NCBI RefSeq assembly: GCF_001431645.1
Contig: NZ_LLXU01000098.1
Location: forward strand, 1-64,000
Direction of reading: 5' to 3'
Length of the DNA: 64,000 nt
Origin: Stenotrophomonas panacihumi
GTDB lineage: Bacteria > Pseudomonadota > Gammaproteobacteria > Xanthomonadales > Xanthomonadaceae
The position numbers and the translations under genes are program-made. Shown piece after piece: positions 8,993-21,439 of the stretch. Each line of letters starts with the position of its first letter. Position 1 is the stretch's first letter. The notes under the pieces are model-generated. The model had not been told where the DNA came from. It searched no databases and worked only from the letters and a program-made list of their open reading frames with translations.

Positions 8993-9655
8993 TCAGCCCT
9001 GCCCGGCGCGCCGCGCGGCCACTTCCGCCCGCACCGCCGAGTCGCCTTCGCCGCTGGCGATGGCCGCATCGAGTTCGGCGCGCAGCGCGGCGCCCTCGGC
9101 CATCGTGCCGATCGCGCTGGCGATGCACAGGTTCGCCGCGAGCTTGGCGGCGTTGGCCTGTGCCGGTTCCGCGCCCAGATGCCAGGTGCGCTGGCCGAGC
9201 AGGTCCAGCAGCGGCTGCACGCGCGCCAGCGCGAGCGCGTCGCCGGCGGCCAGCAGGTTGAGCTGGCCACGCGCGGCCACGTCCGGACGGCCGAGCACCG
9301 GCACGGCGAGGTACGCCACGCCGCGTTCGGCATGCAGCACGGTGAGCTCGCGCGCGAGCGCCACGGAGATCGTGGCCATGTTGATGTGCACGCTGCCGGC
9401 GGGCAGCGCGTCGATCACGCCGCCGTCGATCAACACCTGCCGCGCGGCCACGTCATCGGCCAGCATCGAGAACAGCACCTGTCCGTGCGCGGCCTGCGCG
9501 GGCGTGCTGACCGCCGTGGCCTGCGCGTGGTCGTGCGCGAACGCATCGGCCTTGGCCGCATCGCGGTTCCACACGCGCAACGCATGGCCGCCGCCCAGCA
9601 GGTTGGCCGCCATCGCGCGGCCCATTGCGCCGAGCCCCAGGAATCCAATCGCCAT
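8993..9655 (-). CDS. Short 3-hydroxyisobutyrate dehydrogenase-family reductase
   Basis: A 220-residue member of the beta-hydroxyacid dehydrogenase family. The Rossmann motif GFLGLGAMGRAMAANLL is at the N-terminus and the catalytic lysine lies in NAAKLAANLCIAS (near residue 170). Family members are usually about 290 residues; here the helical C-terminal domain ends soon after the lysine and is replaced by a charged tail (SGEGDSAVRAEVAARRAGQG). Only 66 bases separate its stop from the purU start, so the missing part is not simply in another frame downstream. It may be a degraded or divergent enzyme; substrate unknown. Confidence 0.75.
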   Translation of the reverse strand: MAIGFLGLGAMGRAMAANLLGGGHALRVWNRDAAKADAFAHDHAQATAVSTPAQAAHGQVLFSMLADDVAARQVLIDGGVIDALPAGSVHINMATISVALARELTVLHAERGVAYLAVPVLGRPDVAARGQLNLLAAGDALALARVQPLLDLLGQRTWHLGAEPAQANAAKLAANLCIASAIGTMAEGAALRAELDAAIASGEGDSAVRAEVAARRAGQG

Positions 9656-9682
9656 CGTTCCCCCTGTCCTTGTTGCTATCGG

Positions 9683-10789
9683 CTACGCACTGGGCGCGGC
9701 AAACAGGCCACGCGCCTGGCGCGGCTCGCAGCGCAGGTACTGCGGCGCGGGATGCAGCTGCGCGCCGAGTTCCGCCGCCGCGTGCCATGGCCAGCGCGGG
9801 TCGTAGAGGATGCCGCGCGCCAGTGCGATCGCGTCGGCACGGCCTTCGGCGAGGATTGCCTCGGCCTGCGCCGGCTCGGTGATCAGCCCGACGGCGATCA
9901 CCGGAATCTCCACCTGCGCGCGGATCGCCTCGGCCATCGGCACCTGGTAGCCCGGGCCGAGGGTGATCTGCTGGCGCGGGTCCAGGCCGCCGCTGGAAAC
10001 ATGCACGTAGGCCGCGCCATGCGCCTGCAGCTTGCGCGACAGGGCGATGCTCTGCGCGACATCCCAGCCGCCCTCGACCCAATCGGTGGCCGAGATCCGT
10101 ACGCCCACCGTCACCGCCGGCGATACCGCCGCGCGCACCGCGTCGAGCACGCGCAGGGTGAGGCGCATGCGGTTCTCCAGCGAGCCGCCGTAGTCGTCAT
10201 CGCGCTGGTTGGAGAGCGGGGAGAGGAACTGGTGCAACAGGTAGCCATGCGCGGCGTGGATCTCGATCAGTTCCAGCCCGATGCGTTCGGCGCGGCGCGC
10301 GGAAGCGGCGAAGGCTTCCACCACCGCGTCGATGCCGGCGGCATCCAGCGCCTGCGGCGTGGCGTGGCCCACGTCGTACGGCAATGCGGAGGCGGAGACG
10401 GTCGGCCACCCATTCGGCGCGTCGGCGGCAATCGAGCCACCGCCTTCCCAGGGCTTCGCGGTGGACGCCTTGCGGCCGGCATGCGCGAGTTGCACGCCCA
10501 GCGGCATCGGCGAATAGCGGCGCACCGAGGCGAGCACGTCGGCGAGCGCGGCTTCGGTGGCTTCGTCATACAGGCCCAGGTCGGCATGCGAGATGCGGCC
10601 ACGCGGCTCCACCGCCGTCGCTTCAAGGATCAGCAGGCCCGCGCCGGACTGCGACAGCGTGCCGAGGTGGATGCGATGCCAGTCGTTCGCCAGGCCGTTC
10701 TCGGCCGAGTACTGGCACATGGGGGCGATGACGATGCGGTTGGCCAGCGTGAGCGAACCCAGCGCCAGCGGTGAAAAAAGAGCGCTCAA
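9683..10789 (-). CDS. NADH:flavin oxidoreductase of the YqjM/NamA class (old yellow enzyme)
   Basis: A 368-residue FMN TIM-barrel ene-reductase. The N-terminus SALFSPLALGSLTLANRIVIAPMCQYSAENG has the cysteine of YqjM-type enzymes (MCQYSA). HAGRKAS, HAAHGYLLHQFLSPLSNQRDDDYGGSLENRMR and the C-terminal phosphate-binding region are all typical. Such enzymes reduce activated C=C bonds with NADPH. TTG at 10789 is chosen as start because GGAG lies seven bases upstream and the product then begins MSALFSP; a TTG six codons earlier is less likely. The short dehydrogenase follows 27 bases later on the same strand. Confidence 0.93.
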   Translation of the reverse strand: MSALFSPLALGSLTLANRIVIAPMCQYSAENGLANDWHRIHLGTLSQSGAGLLILEATAVEPRGRISHADLGLYDEATEAALADVLASVRRYSPMPLGVQLAHAGRKASTAKPWEGGGSIAADAPNGWPTVSASALPYDVGHATPQALDAAGIDAVVEAFAASARRAERIGLELIEIHAAHGYLLHQFLSPLSNQRDDDYGGSLENRMRLTLRVLDAVRAAVSPAVTVGVRISATDWVEGGWDVAQSIALSRKLQAHGAAYVHVSSGGLDPRQQITLGPGYQVPMAEAIRAQVEIPVIAVGLITEPAQAEAILAEGRADAIALARGILYDPRWPWHAAAELGAQLHPAPQYLRCEPRQARGLFAAPSA

Positions 10790-10878
10790 ACGAATACTCC
10801 GGTGCAAGCCGCCGTGGGGGTGGCGGGCAATGCGCCATTGCAGCGCCGTGGCCCCGGGCGATCAACCGCGCGGCTGGA

Positions 10879-11712
10879 TCACTGCGTCGCGTGCTCCACC
10901 GGCGCGTGCAGGAAGGCCAGCGCGTCGGCGCAGTCGTGCTCGACCTTGAGCGAGAGCAGGTCGTCGGCGCGGGTGCGCCCGCGGTTGAGCGCGGCGACTG
11001 GCAGGCCCGCGCGCGCGGCGGCCTGCACGAAGCGGAAGCCGGAATACACCATCAGCGAGGAGCCGACCACGAGCACCGCATCGGCGTGTTCGAGCGCGGC
11101 CTGTGCATCGGCCACGCGCGGGCGCGGCACGTTTTCGCCGAAGAACACCACGTCCGGCTTGAGCACGCCGCCGCAGTGCGGGCAGGCCGGCACGACGAAG
11201 TCGTCGAACGAGGCCTGCTCCAGGTCGGCGTCGCCATCCGGTGCCTGGCCGGCGTCGAGCAGCGTCCATCGCGGGTTGGCCGCTTCCAGCGCGTGCTGGA
11301 AGTCGGCACGCGGCAGGCGCGCTTCGCAGCCCATGCAGCGCACCTGGTCGAGCCGGCCATGCAGATCGATCACCTGCCGGCTGCCGGCCGCCTGGTGCAG
11401 GCCGTCGACGTTCTGCGTGAGCAGCAGCCCGAGCCGGCCCTGCGCTTCCAGCGAGGCCAAGGCGTGATGCGTGCCATTGGGACGGGCCTGGCCGAAATGC
11501 CGCCAGCCGACCAGGCTGCGCGCCCAGTAGCGCCGCCGCGTGGCGGCCTCGCCCATGAAGGCTTGGTAGGTCACCGGCTGCGCGCGCTTCCAGCCGCCGT
11601 CGGCGTCGCGGTAATCGGGAATGCCGGAGGCGGTGCTGCAGCCGGCGCCGGTCAGGACGAACAGGCGCTCGTGGCGTTCGATGAATTCGCGCAGGGCATC
11701 GGGAGACGTCAT
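10879..11712 (-). CDS. NAD-dependent protein deacylase (sirtuin)
   Basis: A 277-residue Sir2-family enzyme that removes acyl groups from lysines using NAD. The conserved motifs are GAGCSTASGIPDYRD, TQNVDGLHQAAG, the catalytic histidine in DLHGRLDQVRC, and a zinc site with CMGC and CPHCGG. PDVVFFGENVP and VVGSSLMVYSGF complete the NAD pocket. The substrate class (acetyl, succinyl or other) cannot be read with certainty. Met at 11712 is the family start; the frame opens 13 codons earlier. It follows the VOC gene on the same strand. Confidence 0.93.
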   Translation of the reverse strand: MTSPDALREFIERHERLFVLTGAGCSTASGIPDYRDADGGWKRAQPVTYQAFMGEAATRRRYWARSLVGWRHFGQARPNGTHHALASLEAQGRLGLLLTQNVDGLHQAAGSRQVIDLHGRLDQVRCMGCEARLPRADFQHALEAANPRWTLLDAGQAPDGDADLEQASFDDFVVPACPHCGGVLKPDVVFFGENVPRPRVADAQAALEHADAVLVVGSSLMVYSGFRFVQAAARAGLPVAALNRGRTRADDLLSLKVEHDCADALAFLHAPVEHATQ

Positions 11713-11754
11713 GTCCTGCAGATGAGGCCGGCACCGCGCCGGCACAAGCATGGC

Positions 11755-15133
<3,379 letters not shown>

Positions 15134-15145
15134 GCGGCGGGCGGC

Positions 15146-15952
15146 TCAGCCCGGCAGGCGGAAGAAGGCGCGCGCGGCGGCCGTGGTGATCGCCGCGCTG
15201 GTGGCCACGTCCTCGCCGCGGTCGCGCGCCAGTTCCTCGACGATATGCGCCAGGAACATCGGCTCGTTGCGCCGGTCCTTGGGCATCGGCTTGAGCGTGC
15301 GCGGCAGCAGGTACGGCGCGTCGGTCTCGATCATCAGCCGCTCGGCGGGAATGTGCTTCACCAGCTCGCGCAGGTGCTCGCCGCGACGCTCGTCGCACAG
15401 CCAGCCGGTGATGCCGATGTACCAGTCGCGGTCGAGGTAGTCGAACATTTCCTCGCGCGTGCCGGTGAAGCAATGCACCACCGCCGCGCCGATGCGGCCT
15501 TCGAACTGCTTCATCACCGCGAGGAAATCGGCGTGCGCGTCGCGCTGGTGCAGGAACAGCGGCTTCGGGTTGCCGGCGGCGGCCAGGTCGGCGGCGATCT
15601 GGAGCTGGCGCTCGAACGCGCGGCGCTGGGCCGGGCGCGGGGAGAAATCGCGGAAGTAATCCAGGCCGCACTCGCCCACCGCCACCACTTCCTCGTGCGC
15701 GAGCAGCGCGCGCATCTCGGCATCGCACTCCTCGGTGTATTCCACCGCGTGGTGCGGGTGCACGCCGGCGGTGGCGTACAGGAAGCCGGGATGGCGCTGC
15801 GCCAGGGCCAGCGCCAGCGGCGAGTGCTCGCGGCTGGCGCCGGTCACCACCATCGCCGACACGCCGGCCTCGCGGGCGCGCTGCAGCACGGCGTCGCGGT
15901 CGCGGTCGAAGGAGTCGTGGGTGAGGTTGGCGCCGATGTCGATCAGTTGCAT
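15146..15952 (-). CDS. tatD: TatD-family metal-dependent hydrolase/DNase
   Basis: A 268-residue TIM-barrel hydrolase. The IDIGANLTHDSF start matches TatD more closely than YcfH or YjjV. Metal-binding and catalytic residues appear in ATAGVHPHHA, AVGECGLDYFRDF, LFLHQRDAHADF, VVHCFTGTREE and IETDAPYL. TatD enzymes show 3'-5' exonuclease activity and are linked to DNA repair. The start (CAT at 15950-15952) is 62 bases from the divergent hrpB start, so the promoters share this short gap. Confidence 0.92.
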   Translation of the reverse strand: MQLIDIGANLTHDSFDRDRDAVLQRAREAGVSAMVVTGASREHSPLALALAQRHPGFLYATAGVHPHHAVEYTEECDAEMRALLAHEEVVAVGECGLDYFRDFSPRPAQRRAFERQLQIAADLAAAGNPKPLFLHQRDAHADFLAVMKQFEGRIGAAVVHCFTGTREEMFDYLDRDWYIGITGWLCDERRGEHLRELVKHIPAERLMIETDAPYLLPRTLKPMPKDRRNEPMFLAHIVEELARDRGEDVATSAAITTAAARAFFRLPG

Positions 15953-16014
15953 GGCCGGGGAGCGGAATCGGAAAGCGCGGCATTGTAGCGGGCGCGGGCT
16001 TTATCCTTGTCACG

Positions 16015-18516
16015 ATGGCGACCCCCGATTTCCCGATCTCCCCGCTGCTGCCGCAGATCCGCGACAGCCTGCTGCGGCATCCGCGGCTGGTGCTCGAAGC
16101 GCCACCCGGCGCCGGCAAGACCACCCAGGTGCCGCTGGCGCTGCTCGATGCGCCGTGGCGCGAGGGCCGCCGCATCGTGATGCTGGAACCGCGCCGCGTC
16201 GCCGCGCGCAGCGCCGCCACGTTCATGGCGCGGCAGCTGGGCGAGGAGGTCGGCGAGACGGTCGGCTACCGCATCCGCTTCGAGAACCGCACCAGCGCGC
16301 GCACGCGCATCGAGGTGGTCACCGAGGGCATCCTCACCCGGATGATCCAGGACGACCCGCTGCTGGAAGGCGTGGCCGCGGTCCTGTTCGACGAATTCCA
16401 CGAGCGCCACCTGGCCGGCGACCTCGGCCTGGCGCTGGCGCTGGACGTGCAATCGCAACTGCGCGAAGACCTGCGCATCGTGGTGATGTCCGCCACGCTG
16501 GATGGCGAACGCCTCGCCCGCTTCCTCGATGCGCCGCGGCTTTCCAGCGAGGGACGCAGTTTCCCGGTGGAGATTGCGCATTTCCCTGTGCGCCGCGACG
16601 AAGCGCTGGAGCCGCAGGCGCGGCGCGCTGTGGAACAGGCCCTGGCGCAGCATCCGGGCGACGTGCTGGTGTTCCTGCCCGGCCAACGCGAGATCGCGCG
16701 CGTGCAGGCGGCGCTGGAAGGCGTGCTCGATCCCGCGGTGCAGGTCCTGCCGCTGCATGGCGAACTGCCGCTGGAACAGCAGACCCGCGTGTTGCAGCCC
16801 GATGCCGACGGCCGCCGCCGCGTGGTGCTGTCCACCAACGTCGCCGAATCCTCGGTGACGCTGCCGGGCGTGCGCGTGGTGGTCGATGCGGGCCTGGCGC
16901 GCGAGCCGGCGTACGACCCGAACAGCGGCTTCTCGCGGCTGGAAACAGCCACCATCTCGCAAGCTTCGGCCGACCAGCGCGCCGGCCGCGCCGGGCGCGT
17001 GGCGCCCGGCTGGGCGTACCGGCTGTGGCCGCAATCGCAGCGACTGGAAGCGCAGCGGCGCGCGGAGATCGGCCAGGTCGAGCTGGCGGCATTGGCACTG
17101 GAACTGGCGGCGTGGGGCTCCGATGCGCTGCGCTTCGTCGATGCGCCACCGCCCGGCGCGCTCGCCGCCGCGCGCGAACTGCTGCAACGCCTGGGCGCGC
17201 TCGGCGCCGGCGGCACCGTCACCGATCTGGGACGCCGCATGCTCGCGCTGGGCACGCATCCGCGGCTGGCGGCAATGCTGCTGCAGGCCAAGGGCGCACG
17301 CGCGCAGGCGCTGGCCTGCGACCTGGCGGCGTTGATCGAAGCCCGCGATCCGCTGCGCCAGGGCGGCGACGCCCTCGCCGCGCGCTGGCGTGCCCTGGCC
17401 GCGTTCCGTCGCGGCCGCGCGCCGGCCGATGCCAATCGCGGCGGGCTGGCCGCCATCGATGCCGCCGCCAAGCAGTGGCGCCGCCGCGTGCGCTGCGAGG
17501 CCACGTCGCCGGACGACATCGAGGCGCACGAGCTCGGCGACCTGCTCGCGCACGCCTTCCCCGACCGCATCGCCGCGCGCCATCCCACCGATCCACTGCG
17601 CTACCTGCTGGCCAACGGCCGCAGCGCGCGCCTGTTCGACAACAGCGACCTGCGCGGCGAGCCGTGGCTGGTCGCCAGCGAGCTGCGCTTCGAAGCGCGC
17701 GACGGCCTGGTGCTGCGGGCCGCGCCCGTGGACGAGCGCTGGCTGCGGCGCGAATTTCCCGACCGCTTCGTGCAGGAAGACACGGTGCGCTGGGACGCCG
17801 AACGCCGTGCCTTGGTGGCGCTGCGCGAAACCCGCTTCGACCGCATCGTGCTCGACAGCCGCTCGGCCGGCAGCGTGGACCCGGCGCATGCCGCCGCCGC
17901 GCTCACCGAGGCGGTGCGCGAACTGGGCCTGGACGCGCTGCCGTGGACCGAAGGCCTGCGGCAGTGGCGGGCCCGCGTGCAGTCGCTGCGCCAGTGGATG
18001 CCGGAACTGGAACTGCCCGATTACGGCGAGGCAGCGCTGCTCGCCACGCTGGATGACTGGCTCAAGCCGGCCTTCGCCGGCAAGCGCCGGCTCGATGCGC
18101 TCGGCGAGGAGGAACTGGGCGAGGCGCTGAAGTCGCCGCTGCCCTGGGCCCAGCGGCAGCTGGTCGACCGCCACGCGCCCACCCGCATTACCGTGCCCTC
18201 GGGCATGGAGCGGCGCATCGAATACGCGCTCGACCACGAGGACGCGCCGCTACCGCCGGTGCTGGCGGTGAAGCTGCAGGAACTGTTCGGCCTGGCCGAC
18301 ACCCCGCGCGTCGCCGATGGCCGCGTGCCGCTCACCCTGCACCTGCTTTCGCCCGGCGGTCGCCCGCTGCAGGTCACCCAGGACCTGCGCAGCTTCTGGA
18401 GCAACACCTACCCGGAGGTGCGCAAGGAGATGAAGGGGCGCTACCCCAAGCATCCCTGGCCGGACGACCCGTGGAGCGCCACCGCCACGCACCGCGCCAA
18501 GCCGCGCGGCACCTGA
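16015..18516 (+). CDS. hrpB: ATP-dependent helicase HrpB
   Basis: An 833-residue DEAH-type RNA helicase of normal HrpB length. Walker A is PPGAGKTTQVPLAL (residues 30-43), the Walker B/DEAH box appears as DEFHERH near residue 126, and motif III is SATLDG. Motifs V and VI read STNVAESSVTLPGV and QRAGRAGRVAPG. The C-terminal HrpB domain ends LRSFWSNTYPEVRKEMKGRYPKHPWPDDP, a family signature. The cellular role of bacterial HrpB is not settled, and it should not be confused with the type III secretion regulator of the same name. Confidence 0.96.
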   Translation: MATPDFPISPLLPQIRDSLLRHPRLVLEAPPGAGKTTQVPLALLDAPWREGRRIVMLEPRRVAARSAATFMARQLGEEVGETVGYRIRFENRTSARTRIEVVTEGILTRMIQDDPLLEGVAAVLFDEFHERHLAGDLGLALALDVQSQLREDLRIVVMSATLDGERLARFLDAPRLSSEGRSFPVEIAHFPVRRDEALEPQARRAVEQALAQHPGDVLVFLPGQREIARVQAALEGVLDPAVQVLPLHGELPLEQQTRVLQPDADGRRRVVLSTNVAESSVTLPGVRVVVDAGLAREPAYDPNSGFSRLETATISQASADQRAGRAGRVAPGWAYRLWPQSQRLEAQRRAEIGQVELAALALELAAWGSDALRFVDAPPPGALAAARELLQRLGALGAGGTVTDLGRRMLALGTHPRLAAMLLQAKGARAQALACDLAALIEARDPLRQGGDALAARWRALAAFRRGRAPADANRGGLAAIDAAAKQWRRRVRCEATSPDDIEAHELGDLLAHAFPDRIAARHPTDPLRYLLANGRSARLFDNSDLRGEPWLVASELRFEARDGLVLRAAPVDERWLRREFPDRFVQEDTVRWDAERRALVALRETRFDRIVLDSRSAGSVDPAHAAAALTEAVRELGLDALPWTEGLRQWRARVQSLRQWMPELELPDYGEAALLATLDDWLKPAFAGKRRLDALGEEELGEALKSPLPWAQRQLVDRHAPTRITVPSGMERRIEYALDHEDAPLPPVLAVKLQELFGLADTPRVADGRVPLTLHLLSPGGRPLQVTQDLRSFWSNTYPEVRKEMKGRYPKHPWPDDPWSATATHRAKPRGT

Positions 18517-18624
18517 GCGCCGGTTCAGCGCGGGGACATCGCCGGGGCGGCGTACTGACATCGTCTATACGTCCCGCCCTCGACACTGGGCGCCCATAGC
18601 CGTCGAACCAAGGAATCCCCCGCC

Positions 18625-19032
18625 ATGAGCAGACTGACCGTGATCACCGACCGGGCGCTGGAACGCGCGATGGACCTGGCCTCCAGCGCCGGCGACGGCC
18701 TGCGCCATGCCGGCAGCAACCTGCGCGACCACGTCGCCCCGCAGGCGATGGACTGGATCAAGACCGGCGCGGCGCTCGGCGCGGTGAAGTCCGGCGGCAA
18801 GGTCGCCGGCCGCCTCGCGCGTCGCAACCCGGCAGTGACCATCGCCGCGGCGGCCGCCGGTGTCGGCCTGATCGCCTATGCGCTGTACCGCAAGAAGAAG
18901 CAGCGCGACGCCGCCGCCATCGACGGCAGCGCGCAGCGGATCGAGCAGACCGGCAACGCCAATGCGCGCCGTGCCGCCCGCCAGCACTATCGCGGCCGCG
19001 TGGTCGATCCGAGTGACGAAGCCGGCGCCTGA
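18625..19032 (+). CDS. Hypothetical single-pass membrane protein
   Basis: A 135-residue basic protein with one hydrophobic segment (VTIAAAAAGVGLIAYALY, near residues 72-89) followed by KKKKQRD. An amphipathic N-terminal half contains MDLASSAGDGLRHAGSNLRDHVAPQ. It resembles small stress-linked membrane proteins of the ElaB/DUF883 type in layout, but no family motif was recognised. It stands alone after hrpB with a strong terminator 22 bases downstream. Function unknown. Confidence 0.7.
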   Translation: MSRLTVITDRALERAMDLASSAGDGLRHAGSNLRDHVAPQAMDWIKTGAALGAVKSGGKVAGRLARRNPAVTIAAAAAGVGLIAYALYRKKKQRDAAAIDGSAQRIEQTGNANARRAARQHYRGRVVDPSDEAGA

Positions 19033-19054
19033 TCGCCCCGCCGTCGCAGCAGGA

Positions 19055-19085
19055 GAACGCCGCGCTTGTCGCGGCGTTCTTCGTT
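19055..19085. terminator. Terminator after the hypothetical membrane protein gene
   Basis: A perfect 10-bp stem, GAACGCCGCG (19055-19064) and CGCGGCGTTC (19070-19079), has a five-base loop and is followed by TTCGTTT. It separates the rightward membrane-protein gene from the leftward sugar-acid operon ending at 19086, and could stop both. Confidence 0.75.
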
Positions 19086-20513
19086 TCAGGGGCTGATGAC
19101 GAACAGGCCGCCCGAGCCGGGATACGCCGCCAGCGCCTGCGGCGACAGCCGCGCTCGCGCCGTGCTGACGAACAGCCGGCCGTCCGGCGCGAAGCACAAC
19201 GCGCCCACGTGCGGCGCCGGAATGGCGACCGAGCGCAGCACCGCGCCGTTGTCGGCCAGTTCGACCACCGCGTGGCCGCCCCACATCGCCACCCACAGCC
19301 GTCCCTGCGGCGACATCGCCAGGCCGTCCGGCTTGCCGGGCACGCCGAGGAAATCCGTCACGACTTTCGGCTCGCCGAGCGTGCCGGCGACGATGTCGGC
19401 CGGATAGGCCAGCAGCGTGCGCGCGAGCGTGTCGATGACGAACAGCGTGCGGCCGTCGGGCGAGAACACCATGCCGTTGGCCACGCCGAGTCCTTCGGCA
19501 ACGCGGCGGGCAGGCGCCGACGGGCCCGGTGCATGGAACAGCGCGCCCTTGCCGGCGAGCAGGCCGCGATGCATCGAGCCACCCCACAGGCCGCCGCGCG
19601 CGTCGACGGTCATGTCGTTGAGGCGGCAACCCGGGCCCAGGTCGATCTCCGGGCCGGGCGTGATGACGCCTTCGGCGCTCATCGACAGGAAGTGGCCTTC
19701 GCTGTTGCCCACCCATTGCCCGTCGTGCAGCGCCAGCGACCACACCGGTTCGGCCAGCGGCGTGCGCGTGCACTGCCGTCCATCCCAACGCAGCAGCGCC
19801 GGGGCGGTCGGCTCCAGCCACACCACCTCGCCCTCGCGCCAGCGTGGCGATTCGCCGACCAGCGCCTGCGGGTTGCATGCAAGTTCGGCGCGTGGCGGGC
19901 GCTGCCGCAGCACGTCCAGCCAACCGCGTGCCCGCGCGCCGACCTCTTCGGCGGCGCGGCCTGGCTTGTAGAGATCCGACCCCACGCCGATGGCGGTGAC
20001 ACCGGCCGCGCGCAGCGCTTCCAGCTCGCTCGCCTCCACGCCGCCCACCGCCACCAGCTGCACGCCCTTCGGCAGCACCGCCGACAAGGCGGACAAACGC
20101 GGCACCGCGCCATGCGCGGGAAACGCCTTCAGGTGCCGGGCGCCCGCGGCGAGTGCGGCGAACGCTTCCGAAGGCGTGGAGAACCCCGGCATCGACACCA
20201 TGCCGTGCGCCACCGTCGCGCGGATCACCGCCGCATCGGTATTGGGCGACACGCAGAACGCGCAGCCGAGCGCCGCCAGCTGTTCCACCTCGGCGACCCG
20301 CAGCACGGTGCCGGCGCCGATCAGCATGCGGCCTTCGAAATGGCGTACCAGCGTGGCGATGGTGGTGAACGGATCCGGCGAGTTGAGCGGCACCTCGGCC
20401 ACCCGCACGCCGGCGTCGTACAACGCCTGCACCACGTCGATCGCGTCTTCGTGCAAACCACGCAGGATCGCCACCAGCGGCGCCTGCGCGAGGATCTCGT
20501 CGAACGTGCTCAT
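19086..20513 (-). CDS. Fused 2-keto-3-deoxy-6-phosphogalactonate aldolase and SMP-30/gluconolactonase
   Basis: One uninterrupted 475-residue frame carries two enzymes. Residues 1-203 are a DgoA-type aldolase (APLVAILRGL, EVPLNSPDPF with Glu40, GAGTVL, Schiff-base Lys129 in HLKAFPAH, GSDLYKPG), splitting KDPGal into pyruvate and glyceraldehyde 3-phosphate. After a short RQRPPRAELACNP linker, residues 217-475 are an SMP-30/regucalcin-type lactonase with its metal ligands: Glu221 (GESPRW), Asn299 (RLNDM), Asn346 (VANGMVFSPDG) and Asp396 (GKPDGLAM). These are normally separate genes. No stop or in-frame ATG separates the parts. The start overlaps the dgoK stop (ATGA). The two activities are steps 2 and 5 of the same pathway. 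Confidence 0.9.
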   Translation of the reverse strand: MSTFDEILAQAPLVAILRGLHEDAIDVVQALYDAGVRVAEVPLNSPDPFTTIATLVRHFEGRMLIGAGTVLRVAEVEQLAALGCAFCVSPNTDAAVIRATVAHGMVSMPGFSTPSEAFAALAAGARHLKAFPAHGAVPRLSALSAVLPKGVQLVAVGGVEASELEALRAAGVTAIGVGSDLYKPGRAAEEVGARARGWLDVLRQRPPRAELACNPQALVGESPRWREGEVVWLEPTAPALLRWDGRQCTRTPLAEPVWSLALHDGQWVGNSEGHFLSMSAEGVITPGPEIDLGPGCRLNDMTVDARGGLWGGSMHRGLLAGKGALFHAPGPSAPARRVAEGLGVANGMVFSPDGRTLFVIDTLARTLLAYPADIVAGTLGEPKVVTDFLGVPGKPDGLAMSPQGRLWVAMWGGHAVVELADNGAVLRSVAIPAPHVGALCFAPDGRLFVSTARARLSPQALAAYPGSGGLFVISP

Positions 20514-21439
20514 GCCGCGACCGCTTCGGCGTGCAGCGCGGCAAAGCCACGCGTGACCGCATCGTGGGAGAGGATCTGCTGCGCGTGCCCACCCAGGGCC
20601 GCCATGCCGGCGGCGTACAGCGCGCACACCGGCGCGGCGCCCACCAGCGGCAGCGTGCCCGCCAGCGCGCCCGGCCACAGCCGTGCGACGTCGGCCAGCT
20701 CGGCGCCGATCAACAGGCCGCGCAGATAGGAGGCGCCGTCGCGCTTGGGCAGGTCCTGGCGGATCACCCGCGCACGCGCGCCGAACAGCAGCGTGCCCAG
20801 GCCAAGCCCGCTGTCGTGCCCTGCCTTCAGGCCGGCATGGAAGGCATCGCCCGCTTCCGCCGGGCCATCGACCACCGAGGCGAGCAGGCCCGCGGCGGTG
20901 AGCCGGTCGAAGATTTCGCCGGACATCGCGGTCATGAAATCCACGACCGCGCCGTCGCGCAGGCGCACCCACTTGCTGTGCGTGCCCGGCAGCGCGACCA
21001 GGCCCGTGGCGGGCACGTGCCCGGAGGCGATCAGCCCGAGCAACTCGGTCTCCTCGCCGCGCATGATGTCCGGCGCATCGTCCACCGCGCGGCGGCAGGC
21101 CAGGCCCGGCACGATCGCCACCGGCACCTCGCCGATGCGCACCTCATGCAGGTGCGCGGCCAGCTGCGCCAGCCCGGTCGGGCAATCGACGTAACCGGCA
21201 TCGCTCCAGCCGATGTTCGAGCCGATCATGCCGCTGGCATACCAGCGCGTGGCCTGCGGCCAGCGCGCGGCCACCTCGGCGATGAGTGCCTGCATCTGCG
21301 CGCGGTCCAGCCCGGCGATGCCGCGCGGCTGTTCCACCGTATCGCGCACCTGCCCGTCGTCGCCGATCAGGAACGCGCGGAAATTCGAACTGCCCCAGTT
21401 GACGCCGACGATGCCGCCGCCGTCCTTGTCCCCCATCAT
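20510..21439 (-). CDS. dgoK: 2-Dehydro-3-deoxygalactonokinase
   Basis: A 309-residue DgoK-type kinase that phosphorylates 2-keto-3-deoxygalactonate. The N-terminus GIVGVNWGSSNFRAFLI is the phosphate-binding element, and GMIGSNIGW, LPGTHSKWVRL and TAMSGEIFDRL are family motifs. The start is a double ATG overlapping the upstream SDR stop by four bases, and its own stop overlaps the aldolase-lactonase start; the three genes form a tightly coupled operon. Confidence 0.95.
   Translation of the reverse strand: MMGDKDGGGIVGVNWGSSNFRAFLIGDDGQVRDTVEQPRGIAGLDRAQMQALIAEVAARWPQATRWYASGMIGSNIGWSDAGYVDCPTGLAQLAAHLHEVRIGEVPVAIVPGLACRRAVDDAPDIMRGEETELLGLIASGHVPATGLVALPGTHSKWVRLRDGAVVDFMTAMSGEIFDRLTAAGLLASVVDGPAEAGDAFHAGLKAGHDSGLGLGTLLFGARARVIRQDLPKRDGASYLRGLLIGAELADVARLWPGALAGTLPLVGAAPVCALYAAGMAALGGHAQQILSHDAVTRGFAALHAEAVAA

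Noticed and set aside
8930..9000. Frameshift explanation for the short dehydrogenase
   Set aside because: Only 66 bases lie between its stop and the purU start, too few for the missing 70 residues, and no family motif is readable in other frames there.
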